Shown: one piece after another, positions 1 through 7,164 of the stretch | How the letters are laid out: each line of letters opens with the position of its first letter | Numbering within the stretch: position 1 is the stretch's first letter | Assembly (NCBI GenBank): GCA_049296795.1 | Contig: JBAQTC010000015.1 | Span: 1-64,000 of the forward strand | Reading direction: 5' to 3' | DNA: 64,000 nt | From: CAXNKH01 sp049296795 | GTDB lineage: Bacteria > Pseudomonadota > Gammaproteobacteria > Burkholderiales > Burkholderiaceae_C | Notes under the pieces: generated by a model | What the model was told of the DNA's origin: nothing | The model's database searches: none | Seen by the model: only the letters and a program-made list of their open reading frames with translations | Program-made: the position numbers and the translations under genes

Positions 1-171
1 TAGGGCTGAAAATGGTCGTTTATCGAAGCAAATCCGACTCGATTGAAGACAATCTTCCCGCATCATGAAAAAAGACGTATTGCCAAAATCAGAGACCACT
101 GGATGGTCCATTAATCAGCATTTCCCTTGCGCTTTCCGTGGCTAAAACAACAGTAAATCTGTGGCAAGCGA

Positions 172-199
172 CTTGAAACCCCTAAAATGGAGGCCATGT
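172..199 (+). promoter_or_regulatory. Putative sigma-32 (RpoH) heat-shock promoter of ftsH
   Basis: A perfect CTTGAAA (172-178) is followed after 13 nt by GGCCATGT (192-199), which matches the CCATNT end of the RpoH -10 consensus (CCCCATNT). The element lies about 40 nt upstream of the ftsH start. FtsH degrades sigma-32 in enteric bacteria, and ftsH is commonly a heat-shock gene, so the site fits. Rest of 1-239: no gene seen. Confidence 0.7.
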
Positions 200-239
200 A
201 TGCAAAGTACAAACTTTCTTGTCCTTATTGGAGCCTCGC

Positions 240-2153
240 TTGAATAATCAGTGGTTCTCGAAAATTGCCGTCTGGCTGGTCATCGCCTTGGTTTTGTTCA
301 CTGTTTTCAAACAGTTCGATTCCCGGGGCACGGCTAGCGCAGGCTATCTGGGTTATTCTGACTTTCTAGAGGAAGTTAGGGCCCGGCGGATCAAAAGCGC
401 CTTGATTCAGGAGGGCCAGGGGGGTACTGAAATCGTTGCCGTCACGCAAGACGATCGCAAAGTCAGAACCACGGCGACTTACCTCGACCGTGGTCTGGTG
501 GGCGACCTGATCGCCAACGGCGTCAAGTTTGATGTCAAACCCCGCGAAGAAAGCTCCTTGCTCATGACCTTGTTGGTCAGTTGGGGGCCGATGTTGCTGC
601 TGATTGGGGTTTGGGTCTATTTCATGCGTCAGATGCAAGGCGGTGGCAAAGGCGGGGCTTTCAGCTTTGGCAAGTCCAAGGCGCGTCTGCTAGACGAGAA
701 CACCAACTTGGTGACTTTTGCCGATGTGGCGGGCTGTGATGAGGCCAAGGAAGAGGTCAAGGAGGTCGTTGATTTTCTGAAAGACCCGCAGAAATTCCAA
801 AAACTCGGGGGGCGCATTCCGCGCGGCCTGTTGTTGGTGGGGCCACCTGGAACCGGTAAAACTTTGCTGGCTAAGAGTATTGCCGGTGAAGCCAAAGTTC
901 CTTTCTTCTCTATTTCAGGTTCCGATTTTGTCGAGATGTTTGTCGGTGTGGGTGCGTCCCGGGTTCGCGACATGTTCGATAACGCCAAGAAAAATGCGCC
1001 CTGTATCATTTTCATAGACGAGATTGACGCAGTCGGACGCCAGCGTGGTGCCGGCTTGGGCGGGGGCAACGACGAACGTGAGCAGACCCTGAACCAGATG
1101 CTGGTGGAGATGGATGGTTTCGAGACCAATATGGGTGTGATCGTGGTGGCTGCTACCAATCGCCCCGATATCTTGGACGCTGCTTTGTTGCGCCCGGGTC
1201 GTTTTGACCGGCAGGTCTATGTGACCCTGCCTGATATTCGAGGTCGTGAGCAGATTCTCAATGTGCACATGCGCAAGATTCCATTGGGTCAGGATGTCAA
1301 AGCCAGCATCATCGCTCGTGGTACCCCCGGCATGTCAGGCGCCGACCTGGCCAATTTGTGCAACGAAGCCGCTTTGATGGCAGCTCGGCGCAGCGCCCGG
1401 GTGGTCGAGATGGAGGATTTCGAAAAAGCCAAGGACAAGATCCTGATGGGCCCAGAGCGTAAGAGCATGGTCATGCCAGAGTCCGAGCGCAAGAACACGG
1501 CTTATCACGAATCAGGCCACGCCTTGATCGGCAAACTGCTACCTAAGTGCGACCCGGTGCATAAAGTCACCATCATTCCGCGTGGTCGGGCTCTGGGTGT
1601 CACCATGAGCTTGCCAGCGCAAGACCGTTACAGTTACGACAGCGAATACATGCTCAATCAGATCAGCATGCTGTTTGGTGGTCGGATTGCCGAAGAAGTA
1701 TTCATGCAGCAAATGACCACCGGCGCTTCCAATGACTTCGAGCGCGCCACCCATATTGCCCGCGACATGGTCATGCGTTACGGCATGACCGATGCTTTAG
1801 GCCCGATGGTCTACGCCGACAACGAAGGCGAAGTGTTTCTAGGGCGCTCAGTCACCAAGACCACCCATATGAGCGAGCAGACCATGCAAAAGGTGGACTC
1901 CGAGGTGCGCCGCATCATCGATCAGCAGTATTCGCTGGCGCGCAAACTGATCGAAGACAACCAGGACAAGATGCACGCCATGGCCAAGGCTTTGCTGGAG
2001 TGGGAAACCATTGACGCCGAGCAAATCGACGACATCATGGCCGGCAAAGAGCCACGTGCGCCCAAGGATTGGACACCTAAAGCGCCGCCCCCCGGCAGCA
2101 ATGACGGCGGCAATGCCGCCGTGACGCCCGAAGCGGCGCCCACAGCAGCTTGA
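240..2153 (+). CDS. ftsH: ATP-dependent zinc metalloprotease FtsH
   Basis: Membrane-bound AAA+ protease that degrades misfolded membrane proteins and regulators such as sigma-32 and LpxC. Visible: two transmembrane segments (about residues 8-24 and 105-128) around a periplasmic domain; Walker A GPPGTGKT (about 200-207); Walker B IIFIDEIDA (about 255-263); the second region of homology ending LRPGRFDRQV; the zinc motif HESGH (H423, E424, H427), with the third ligand probably D499 in NDFERAT. The tail is Ala/Pro-rich. I chose TTG at 240 (MNNQWFSK) because GGAG at 230-233 sits 6 nt upstream; an in-frame TTG at 219 would add 7 residues. Full length for the family (about 637 aa). The stop overlaps the folP start. 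Confidence 0.97.
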   Translation: MNNQWFSKIAVWLVIALVLFTVFKQFDSRGTASAGYLGYSDFLEEVRARRIKSALIQEGQGGTEIVAVTQDDRKVRTTATYLDRGLVGDLIANGVKFDVKPREESSLLMTLLVSWGPMLLLIGVWVYFMRQMQGGGKGGAFSFGKSKARLLDENTNLVTFADVAGCDEAKEEVKEVVDFLKDPQKFQKLGGRIPRGLLLVGPPGTGKTLLAKSIAGEAKVPFFSISGSDFVEMFVGVGASRVRDMFDNAKKNAPCIIFIDEIDAVGRQRGAGLGGGNDEREQTLNQMLVEMDGFETNMGVIVVAATNRPDILDAALLRPGRFDRQVYVTLPDIRGREQILNVHMRKIPLGQDVKASIIARGTPGMSGADLANLCNEAALMAARRSARVVEMEDFEKAKDKILMGPERKSMVMPESERKNTAYHESGHALIGKLLPKCDPVHKVTIIPRGRALGVTMSLPAQDRYSYDSEYMLNQISMLFGGRIAEEVFMQQMTTGASNDFERATHIARDMVMRYGMTDALGPMVYADNEGEVFLGRSVTKTTHMSEQTMQKVDSEVRRIIDQQYSLARKLIEDNQDKMHAMAKALLEWETIDAEQIDDIMAGKEPRAPKDWTPKAPPPGSNDGGNAAVTPEAAPTAA

Positions 2154-3061
2154 TCTGGCAAACCACCCGCTTTCAGATTGACGTCAGTCGTCCCCAGGTG
2201 ATGGGGATAGTCAACGTCACGCCGGACTCCTTTTCTGACGGAGGGAACTATCCCTCAACGCGGGCAGCGCTTCAGCGTTGCGAAACCTTGTTGGCTGATG
2301 GTGCCTCACTGCTGGATATCGGGGCTGAGTCCACTCGCCCGGGGGCTACTCCTTTGCCTTTGGCAGAGGAATTGGCGCGTTTGATTCCGTTGGTGACCGA
2401 GGTGGTCAAACTGGGTGTTCCGATTTCGGTCGATAGCTACAAACCCCAAGTTATGCAGGCCGTGCTGGACCTCGGCGTTGACATCATTAACGACATCTGG
2501 GCTTTGCGTTGGCAGGAGACGCACTTACAGATCCCGGTAAGCAAAGGGCGCGGTGCCAAGGCCCTGATGGCACAGCACCCGAATTGCGGGGTCTGCTTGA
2601 TGCACATGCACCGTGAACCGCAATCGATGCAGATCGAACCGATGGAGGGCGACGTGGTGGAACAAGTCGTTTCTTTTTTGTGCGATTCGGCGCAGGAACT
2701 ACAAACCTTGGGTGTGCAAAGAAACCGTATCGTGATTGATCCCGGGATTGGTTTTGGTAAAACCGTGGCGCAAAATTTTGCATTGTTGGCTGAGCAAGAC
2801 CAGTTGCTGGCCTTGGGCTATCCCTTGATGACGGGTTGGTCGAGAAAATCCTCCTTGGCAAGCTTGGGCTGTGGACTGAACAAGACCAATCCTGCGCTAG
2901 CGACCCATGAGCGCATGGTTCCCAGTGTTGCTGCTGCATTGCTGGCGGTCGAGCGCGGGGCGAGAATCGTACGAGTTCATGATGTGCGCGAGATGGTGTT
3001 GGCTTTGCAAGTGCTGCACGCTCTAGAATCGAATGCATCCACTTCACACAGTCATACCTAG
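2150..3061 (+). CDS. folP: Dihydropteroate synthase
   Basis: Joins p-aminobenzoate to 6-hydroxymethyl-7,8-dihydropterin pyrophosphate in cytosolic folate synthesis; the sulfonamide target. DHPS motifs appear in order: MGIVNVTPDSFSDGG (from residue 18), DIGAESTRPGA, PISVDSYKP, IINDIWAL, a His/Met-rich HMHREP segment, IDPGIGFGKT, GWSRKS and the terminal RVHDV. The start is TTG at 2150, overlapping the ftsH TGA (TTGA), which suggests translational coupling. ftsH-folP-glmM is a conserved proteobacterial order. Length (303 aa) is slightly above average because of an insert near residue 125. Confidence 0.96.
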   Translation: MIWQTTRFQIDVSRPQVMGIVNVTPDSFSDGGNYPSTRAALQRCETLLADGASLLDIGAESTRPGATPLPLAEELARLIPLVTEVVKLGVPISVDSYKPQVMQAVLDLGVDIINDIWALRWQETHLQIPVSKGRGAKALMAQHPNCGVCLMHMHREPQSMQIEPMEGDVVEQVVSFLCDSAQELQTLGVQRNRIVIDPGIGFGKTVAQNFALLAEQDQLLALGYPLMTGWSRKSSLASLGCGLNKTNPALATHERMVPSVAAALLAVERGARIVRVHDVREMVLALQVLHALESNASTSHSHT

Positions 3062-3070
3062 GCCTAATCC

Positions 3071-4429
3071 ATGAGCAGAAAATATTTCGGAACCGATGGC
3101 ATTCGGGGCACAGTGGGCCAGTCGCCGATCACGCCAGATTTTGTTTTGCGCTTGGCACATGCTGTAGGTCGAGTCCTGAAACGAACCGAAGATCGTCCAA
3201 CGGTTTTGATCGGCAAAGACACCCGAATTTCGGGTTACATGCTCGAGAGCGCGTTGGAGAGTGGGTTCAATTCGGCAGGCGTAGATGTCGTGTTGCTAGG
3301 CCCCCTGCCGACGCCGGGCGTAGCCTACCTGACGCGGGCTCAGCGTGCCTCGTTGGGTGTGGTGATCAGCGCCAGCCACAACGCCTTCGCCGACAATGGA
3401 ATTAAATTTTTCAGTGCCCAAGGGACCAAGCTCGATGATGCTTGGGAGTTGGCCGTTGAAGCTGCGTTGGAAGAGCCACCGCAATGGGCTGATTCAGCTA
3501 CCTTGGGTAAAGCCCGGCGACTCGAGGACGCGGCCGGGCGTTACATTGAATTTTGCAAATCCACTTTCGCCAATGATCTCACGCTCAAGGGTTTGAAAAT
3601 TGTGGTTGACGGGGCGCACGGGGCGGCTTATTTGGTGGCCCCCAAAGTATTTCACGAGCTCGGTGCCGAGGTCATCGCCATTGGCTGCGCTCCCGATGGG
3701 TTGAACATCAACCATGAGGTCGGAGCCACCCATCCAGCAGCCTTGATCGCGGCGGTGAAAGAACATCGTGCTGACTACGGTGTGGCACTTGACGGCGATG
3801 CTGACCGCTTGCAACTGGTCGATGCCGATGGGCGCTTGTTCAATGGCGACGAGATTCTCTACTTGATGGTGAAGCAACGAACCGCTCCGGGTGGCCAGAA
3901 TAAAGGACGGCGTAAGAGTGATTCGGTTCCAGGTGTGGTGGGCACCCTCATGACCAATATGGCGGTGGAACTGGCCTTGAAGGCCCAGGGCGTGGAACTG
4001 GTGCGGGCTAAAGTGGGCGACCGCTACGTCCTCGAGGAACTCGAAAAACAAGGCTGGCTGCTGGGTGGCGAAGGCTCGGGCCATTTGTTGGCGCTGGACA
4101 AACACAGTACAGGCGATGGACTCATTTCGGCGCTCCAGGTGCTGCAAGCCTGTGTCCAAAGCGACCAGACGCTGGCCGAACTGCTGGCAGATGTAGTGTT
4201 GTTTCCGCAAACTTTGATCAACGTACGCCTCAAGCCTGATCAGGAGTGGAAAAACAATCCGGCACTGGCCAGCGAAACGCGTGCCGTTGAGCAGGAATTG
4301 GGTGACAACGGTAGGGTATTGATCCGTGCCAGCGGAACCGAGCCGCTGGTACGCGTGATGGTGGAAGCGCGCGATGCCCAGCAGGCCCAATCCTGCGCTG
4401 AACGCATTGCCGCGACTTTGAGAGCTTGA
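3071..4429 (+). CDS. glmM: Phosphoglucosamine mutase
   Basis: Interconverts glucosamine-6-phosphate and glucosamine-1-phosphate for UDP-GlcNAc, peptidoglycan and LPS synthesis. The N-terminus KYFGTDGIRG is typical. The phosphoserine loop ISASHNAFADNG places the catalytic Ser at residue 102. The metal loop is DGDADR (241-246), the sugar loop GGEGSGH, and the phosphate-binding RASGTEPLVRVM is near the C-terminus. 452 aa is normal. It lies 9 nt after folP and is probably co-transcribed with it. Confidence 0.97.
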   Translation: MSRKYFGTDGIRGTVGQSPITPDFVLRLAHAVGRVLKRTEDRPTVLIGKDTRISGYMLESALESGFNSAGVDVVLLGPLPTPGVAYLTRAQRASLGVVISASHNAFADNGIKFFSAQGTKLDDAWELAVEAALEEPPQWADSATLGKARRLEDAAGRYIEFCKSTFANDLTLKGLKIVVDGAHGAAYLVAPKVFHELGAEVIAIGCAPDGLNINHEVGATHPAALIAAVKEHRADYGVALDGDADRLQLVDADGRLFNGDEILYLMVKQRTAPGGQNKGRRKSDSVPGVVGTLMTNMAVELALKAQGVELVRAKVGDRYVLEELEKQGWLLGGEGSGHLLALDKHSTGDGLISALQVLQACVQSDQTLAELLADVVLFPQTLINVRLKPDQEWKNNPALASETRAVEQELGDNGRVLIRASGTEPLVRVMVEARDAQQAQSCAERIAATLRA

Positions 4430-4445
4430 TGCGGTGGCTGGGGCC

Positions 4446-5396
4446 ATGAGTCACGCCCTGCTGGAGTCGATTCGAGCTTTCACGCCGGCGCTGCCGCTGG
4501 CTGTGGCCTACAGTGGCGGTGCGGATTCAACGGCTTTGCTCTTGGCTTGTGCCCAGAAGTGGCCGGGTCAGGTAATCGCAATTCATGTTCACCATGGCTT
4601 GCAAGCCGCCGCCGATAACTTTGAGCGGCATTGCCAGCACTTTTGTCGTGAGCTTGGCGTACCGCTTCGGGTGCAGCGCGTCAACGCCCAGGCAGCGAGT
4701 GGCCAAAGTCCGGAAGATGCCGCCCGCCGCGCTCGGTATGCGGCGTTTGCTGTGCTGGTCAAAGATCAACATTTAGCGCTTGACGTTCAATCAATTGCCT
4801 TGGCGCAGCACGCTGATGATCAAGTTGAAACTCTGGTGCTGGCCTTGAGCCGTGGTGCCGGCCTGCCAGGACTCAGCGGCATGGCGGCAAGCTGGCAGCG
4901 TGATGGACTGAGTTTTCATCGACCTTTGTTGAATGTTCCCGGCGCTGATTTGCGGGATTGGCTGCGGCAACGCCATGTGGATTGCATTGAAGACCCGACC
5001 AACGCCGACCAAGCCTTCACCCGAAACCGAATTCGGGCGCTTTTGCTACCTGTCCTAGCCACCGCATTTCCTCAATTTCGGCAGACTTTTGCCCGCAGTG
5101 CCAGTCATGCTGCTCAAGCGCAAACGCTGTTGCTGGAGCTGGCGCAGCAGGACTTGTTAGATGCGGGACCGATGCCGGTGATCAAGAAGTTACAGGCGTT
5201 GAGCCGCGTGCGTCAGGCTAATTTGATCAGGTACTGGCTCAAACAGACTTACCAGGTACAGGCCAGCACCGCCCAACTGGAAGAATTACTCGATCAAATT
5301 GAAGCCTGTACCACCCGGGGTCATCAGATCCAGATCAAGGTCGGTGGCGGCGTGGTGCAGCGCCAAGGCGAGCAGCTGGATTGGTACAATCGCTAG
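4446..5396 (+). CDS. tilS: tRNA(Ile)-lysidine synthetase, short form
   Basis: Converts C34 of the CAU-anticodon tRNA-Ile to lysidine, changing Met to Ile decoding; essential. The PP-loop SGGADS (about 23-28) binds ATP. SPEDAARRARY, QHADDQVET and DPTNADQAFTRNRIR are the usual TilS signatures, and a substrate-binding helical region follows. At about 316 aa it lacks the C-terminal domain of the E. coli-type enzyme (about 430 aa). ATG 4446 is preferred over an in-frame GTG at 4434. It follows glmM closely, so the run ftsH-folP-glmM-tilS could be one operon. Confidence 0.92.
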   Translation: MSHALLESIRAFTPALPLAVAYSGGADSTALLLACAQKWPGQVIAIHVHHGLQAAADNFERHCQHFCRELGVPLRVQRVNAQAASGQSPEDAARRARYAAFAVLVKDQHLALDVQSIALAQHADDQVETLVLALSRGAGLPGLSGMAASWQRDGLSFHRPLLNVPGADLRDWLRQRHVDCIEDPTNADQAFTRNRIRALLLPVLATAFPQFRQTFARSASHAAQAQTLLLELAQQDLLDAGPMPVIKKLQALSRVRQANLIRYWLKQTYQVQASTAQLEELLDQIEACTTRGHQIQIKVGGGVVQRQGEQLDWYNR

Positions 5397-5397
5397 G

Positions 5398-5436
5398 CTT
5401 TAACTCCCCTCTCAACAACTGAGAGCAGCGTTAAAG
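5398..5436 (+). terminator. Hairpin downstream of tilS
   Basis: CTTTAAC (5398-5404) pairs with GTTAAAG (5430-5436), and CTCTCA (5409-5414) pairs with TGAGAG (5420-5425), with a 4x4 internal loop. No U-tract follows, so it may be a weak terminator, an mRNA 3' stabiliser or part of the lysC leader. It begins at the tilS stop codon, and lysC starts 80 nt later. Confidence 0.45.
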
Positions 5437-5515
5437 TTGGGTTCCTCAAGGTTTCATTCGGTTCAGAACCGGGCTAGTCTGCGCTTCGGTCTTACCTACA
5501 TATTTTGTTTCTTTC

Positions 5516-6784
5516 ATGGCATTGATCGTTCATAAATACGGCGGCACATCGATGGGCTCGACAGAGCGCATCCGCAATGTCGCCAAACGCGTCGCCAAAT
5601 GGGCGCGTGCCGGCCATCAACTGGTCGTGGTTCCTTCGGCCATGAGTGGCGAAACCAATCGTCTGTTGGGATTGGCCAAAGAGCTGGCTCCAAGCAAGGA
5701 AACCGCCGCTTACAGCCGTGAACTCGACATGCTGGCGTCGACCGGCGAGCAGGCTTCCAGCGCTTTGTTGGCGATTGCCTTGCAGGCTGAAGGCATGGAG
5801 TCGGTCAGTTACGCAGGCTGGCAGGTCCCGATACGAACCAATAGCGCTTACACCAAGGCCCGCATTGAGTCGATCGACGACAAAAAAGTACGCGCGGATC
5901 TGGCTGCGGGGCGGGTCGTTATCGTCACCGGTTTTCAAGGCATGGATGAAAACGGCAACATCACCACCCTGGGCCGGGGTGGCAGCGACACCTCGGCCGT
6001 GGCCGTGGCAGCGGCCATGCAAGCCCAGGAGTGTCTGATCTATACCGATGTCGATGGTGTTTACACCACCGATCCTCGGGTTGTGCCGCAAGCCCGGCGA
6101 TTGCAGACGGTGAGCTTTGAAGAAATGCTGGAAATGGCATCGATGGGCTCTAAAGTGTTGCAAATTCGTTCAGTCGAGTTTGCTGGTAAATACAAAGTGC
6201 CGCTGCGCGTTTTATCAAGCTTCACGCCCTGGGACATCGATATTCAAGAAGAGTCCCAGTCGGGCACCTTGATCACTTTTGAGGAAGACATACACATGGA
6301 ACAAGCCATTGTTTCGGGCATCGCATTCAATCGCGATGAGGCCAAAATATCGGTTCTGGGCGTGCCTGATCGCCCCGGTATTGCTTATCAAATTCTGGGT
6401 GCCGTGGCTGAAGCAAACATAGAAGTTGATGTGATCATTCAGAACCTGAGCAAGGACGGAAAAACCGATTTCAGTTTTACTGTAAATCGCAATGATTACG
6501 CCAAAGCCATGGACCTGCTCAAGGATCAGGTGTTGCCAGGTCTTGGTGCCAACGCGGTGGTGGGCGATACCCAGATCTGCAAAGTCAGTATCGTAGGGAT
6601 TGGTATGCGCAGTCACGTCGGCGTAGCCAGCAAAATGTTCAAAGTGCTGGCCGAGGAGGGCATCAATATCCAGATGATTTCCACCAGCGAAATCAAAACT
6701 TCAGTCGTGATTGACGAAAAATACATGGAGCTCGCCGTTCGCGCGCTGCACAAGGCTTTTGATTTAGAGCAAAAACCGGCCTGA
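5516..6784 (+). CDS. lysC: Aspartate kinase
   Basis: Phosphorylates aspartate at the first step of the Lys/Met/Thr/diaminopimelate pathway. Visible: N-terminal nucleotide-binding KYGGTSMG (about 6-13), the kinase-domain GFQGMDENGNITTLGRGGSDTSA region, and YTDVDGVYTTDPR. The C-terminal half carries two ACT repeats (from about 265: AKISVLGVPDRPGIA, then CKVSIVGIGMRSHVG), which give feedback control. 422 aa is the usual length for the monofunctional enzyme. ATG 5516 is followed at once by ALIVHKYGG, typical for the family. Confidence 0.97.
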   Translation: MALIVHKYGGTSMGSTERIRNVAKRVAKWARAGHQLVVVPSAMSGETNRLLGLAKELAPSKETAAYSRELDMLASTGEQASSALLAIALQAEGMESVSYAGWQVPIRTNSAYTKARIESIDDKKVRADLAAGRVVIVTGFQGMDENGNITTLGRGGSDTSAVAVAAAMQAQECLIYTDVDGVYTTDPRVVPQARRLQTVSFEEMLEMASMGSKVLQIRSVEFAGKYKVPLRVLSSFTPWDIDIQEESQSGTLITFEEDIHMEQAIVSGIAFNRDEAKISVLGVPDRPGIAYQILGAVAEANIEVDVIIQNLSKDGKTDFSFTVNRNDYAKAMDLLKDQVLPGLGANAVVGDTQICKVSIVGIGMRSHVGVASKMFKVLAEEGINIQMISTSEIKTSVVIDEKYMELAVRALHKAFDLEQKPA

Positions 6785-6822
6785 ATTCAGCTCAGAGTCG
6801 TGAGATAATCGCGCCTGTTTCA

Positions 6823-6915
6823 GGAAACGTGACCGAGTGGCCGAAGGTGCTCCCCTGCTAAGGGAGTATGGGGTGTAGAGCCTCATCGAGGGTTCGAATC
6901 CCTCCGTTTCCGCCA
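6823..6915 (+). tRNA. tRNA-Ser(GCU), CCA encoded
   Basis: The acceptor stem GGAAACG pairs with CGTTTCC (6905-6911), followed by G and CCA at 6913-6915. The anticodon loop is CTGCTAA with GCT at 6857-6859 on a 5-bp stem; there is a long variable arm typical of tRNA-Ser, and the T-arm contains GGTTCGAATCC. GATAAT at about 6804-6809 may be the -10 box. It decodes AGC/AGU. tRNA-Ser genes are frequent island insertion sites, and strand and gene content change just downstream. Confidence 0.96.
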
Positions 6916-6961
6916 GTACAAAGACCTCAAACCTGCTCAGCAGGCCTTGAGGCAGCCTCAG

Positions 6962-6990
6962 GCCCCGCACCACGCGGGGCTTTTTGCTTT
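6962..6990 (+). terminator. Rho-independent terminator after tRNA-Ser
   Basis: GCCCCGC (6962-6968), loop ACCAC, GCGGGGC (6974-6980), then TTTTTGCTTT. A second hairpin just upstream (CCTCAA 6925-6930 with TTGAGG 6947-6952, enclosing CCTGC-TCA-GCAGG) may cooperate or be a processing site. Confidence 0.85.
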
Positions 6991-7131
6991 GGGCTCCTGA
7001 CTGCGACCTCCCGCAGCAGCCCGGCAAAGTCGTCTCAAACCCCGTTTGTCTCAAAACCTCATGACTTTTTCGGACTTGGTTCCGAGCATTGAAATTGCGG
7101 GTTTCGGCAAAACAGGCTTTGAACCAAGCCG

Positions 7132-7145
7132 AACGAAATTTCGTT
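7132..7145. repeat. 14-bp perfect palindrome at the 3' end of the defence operon
   Basis: AACGAAATTTCGTT reads the same on both strands and lies 20 nt beyond the stop of the DUF499 gene. It could be a terminator stem for the minus-strand operon or a protein-binding site. The rest of 6991-7164 holds no gene I can support. Confidence 0.5.
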
Positions 7146-7164
7146 GTTCAAATTTCGTGGCCCA

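Noticed and set aside
6823..6915. Duplicated tRNA-Ser 3' end as an att repeat for the island or prophage
   Set aside because: I looked for a second copy of GGTTCGAATCCCTCCG around 17.6 kb and 63.0-63.7 kb and did not find one; a copy outside the window is still possible.
6868..7092. Open frame starting inside tRNA-Ser and running through its terminator
   Set aside because: It overlaps a clear tRNA and a strong terminator, so it is not a gene.
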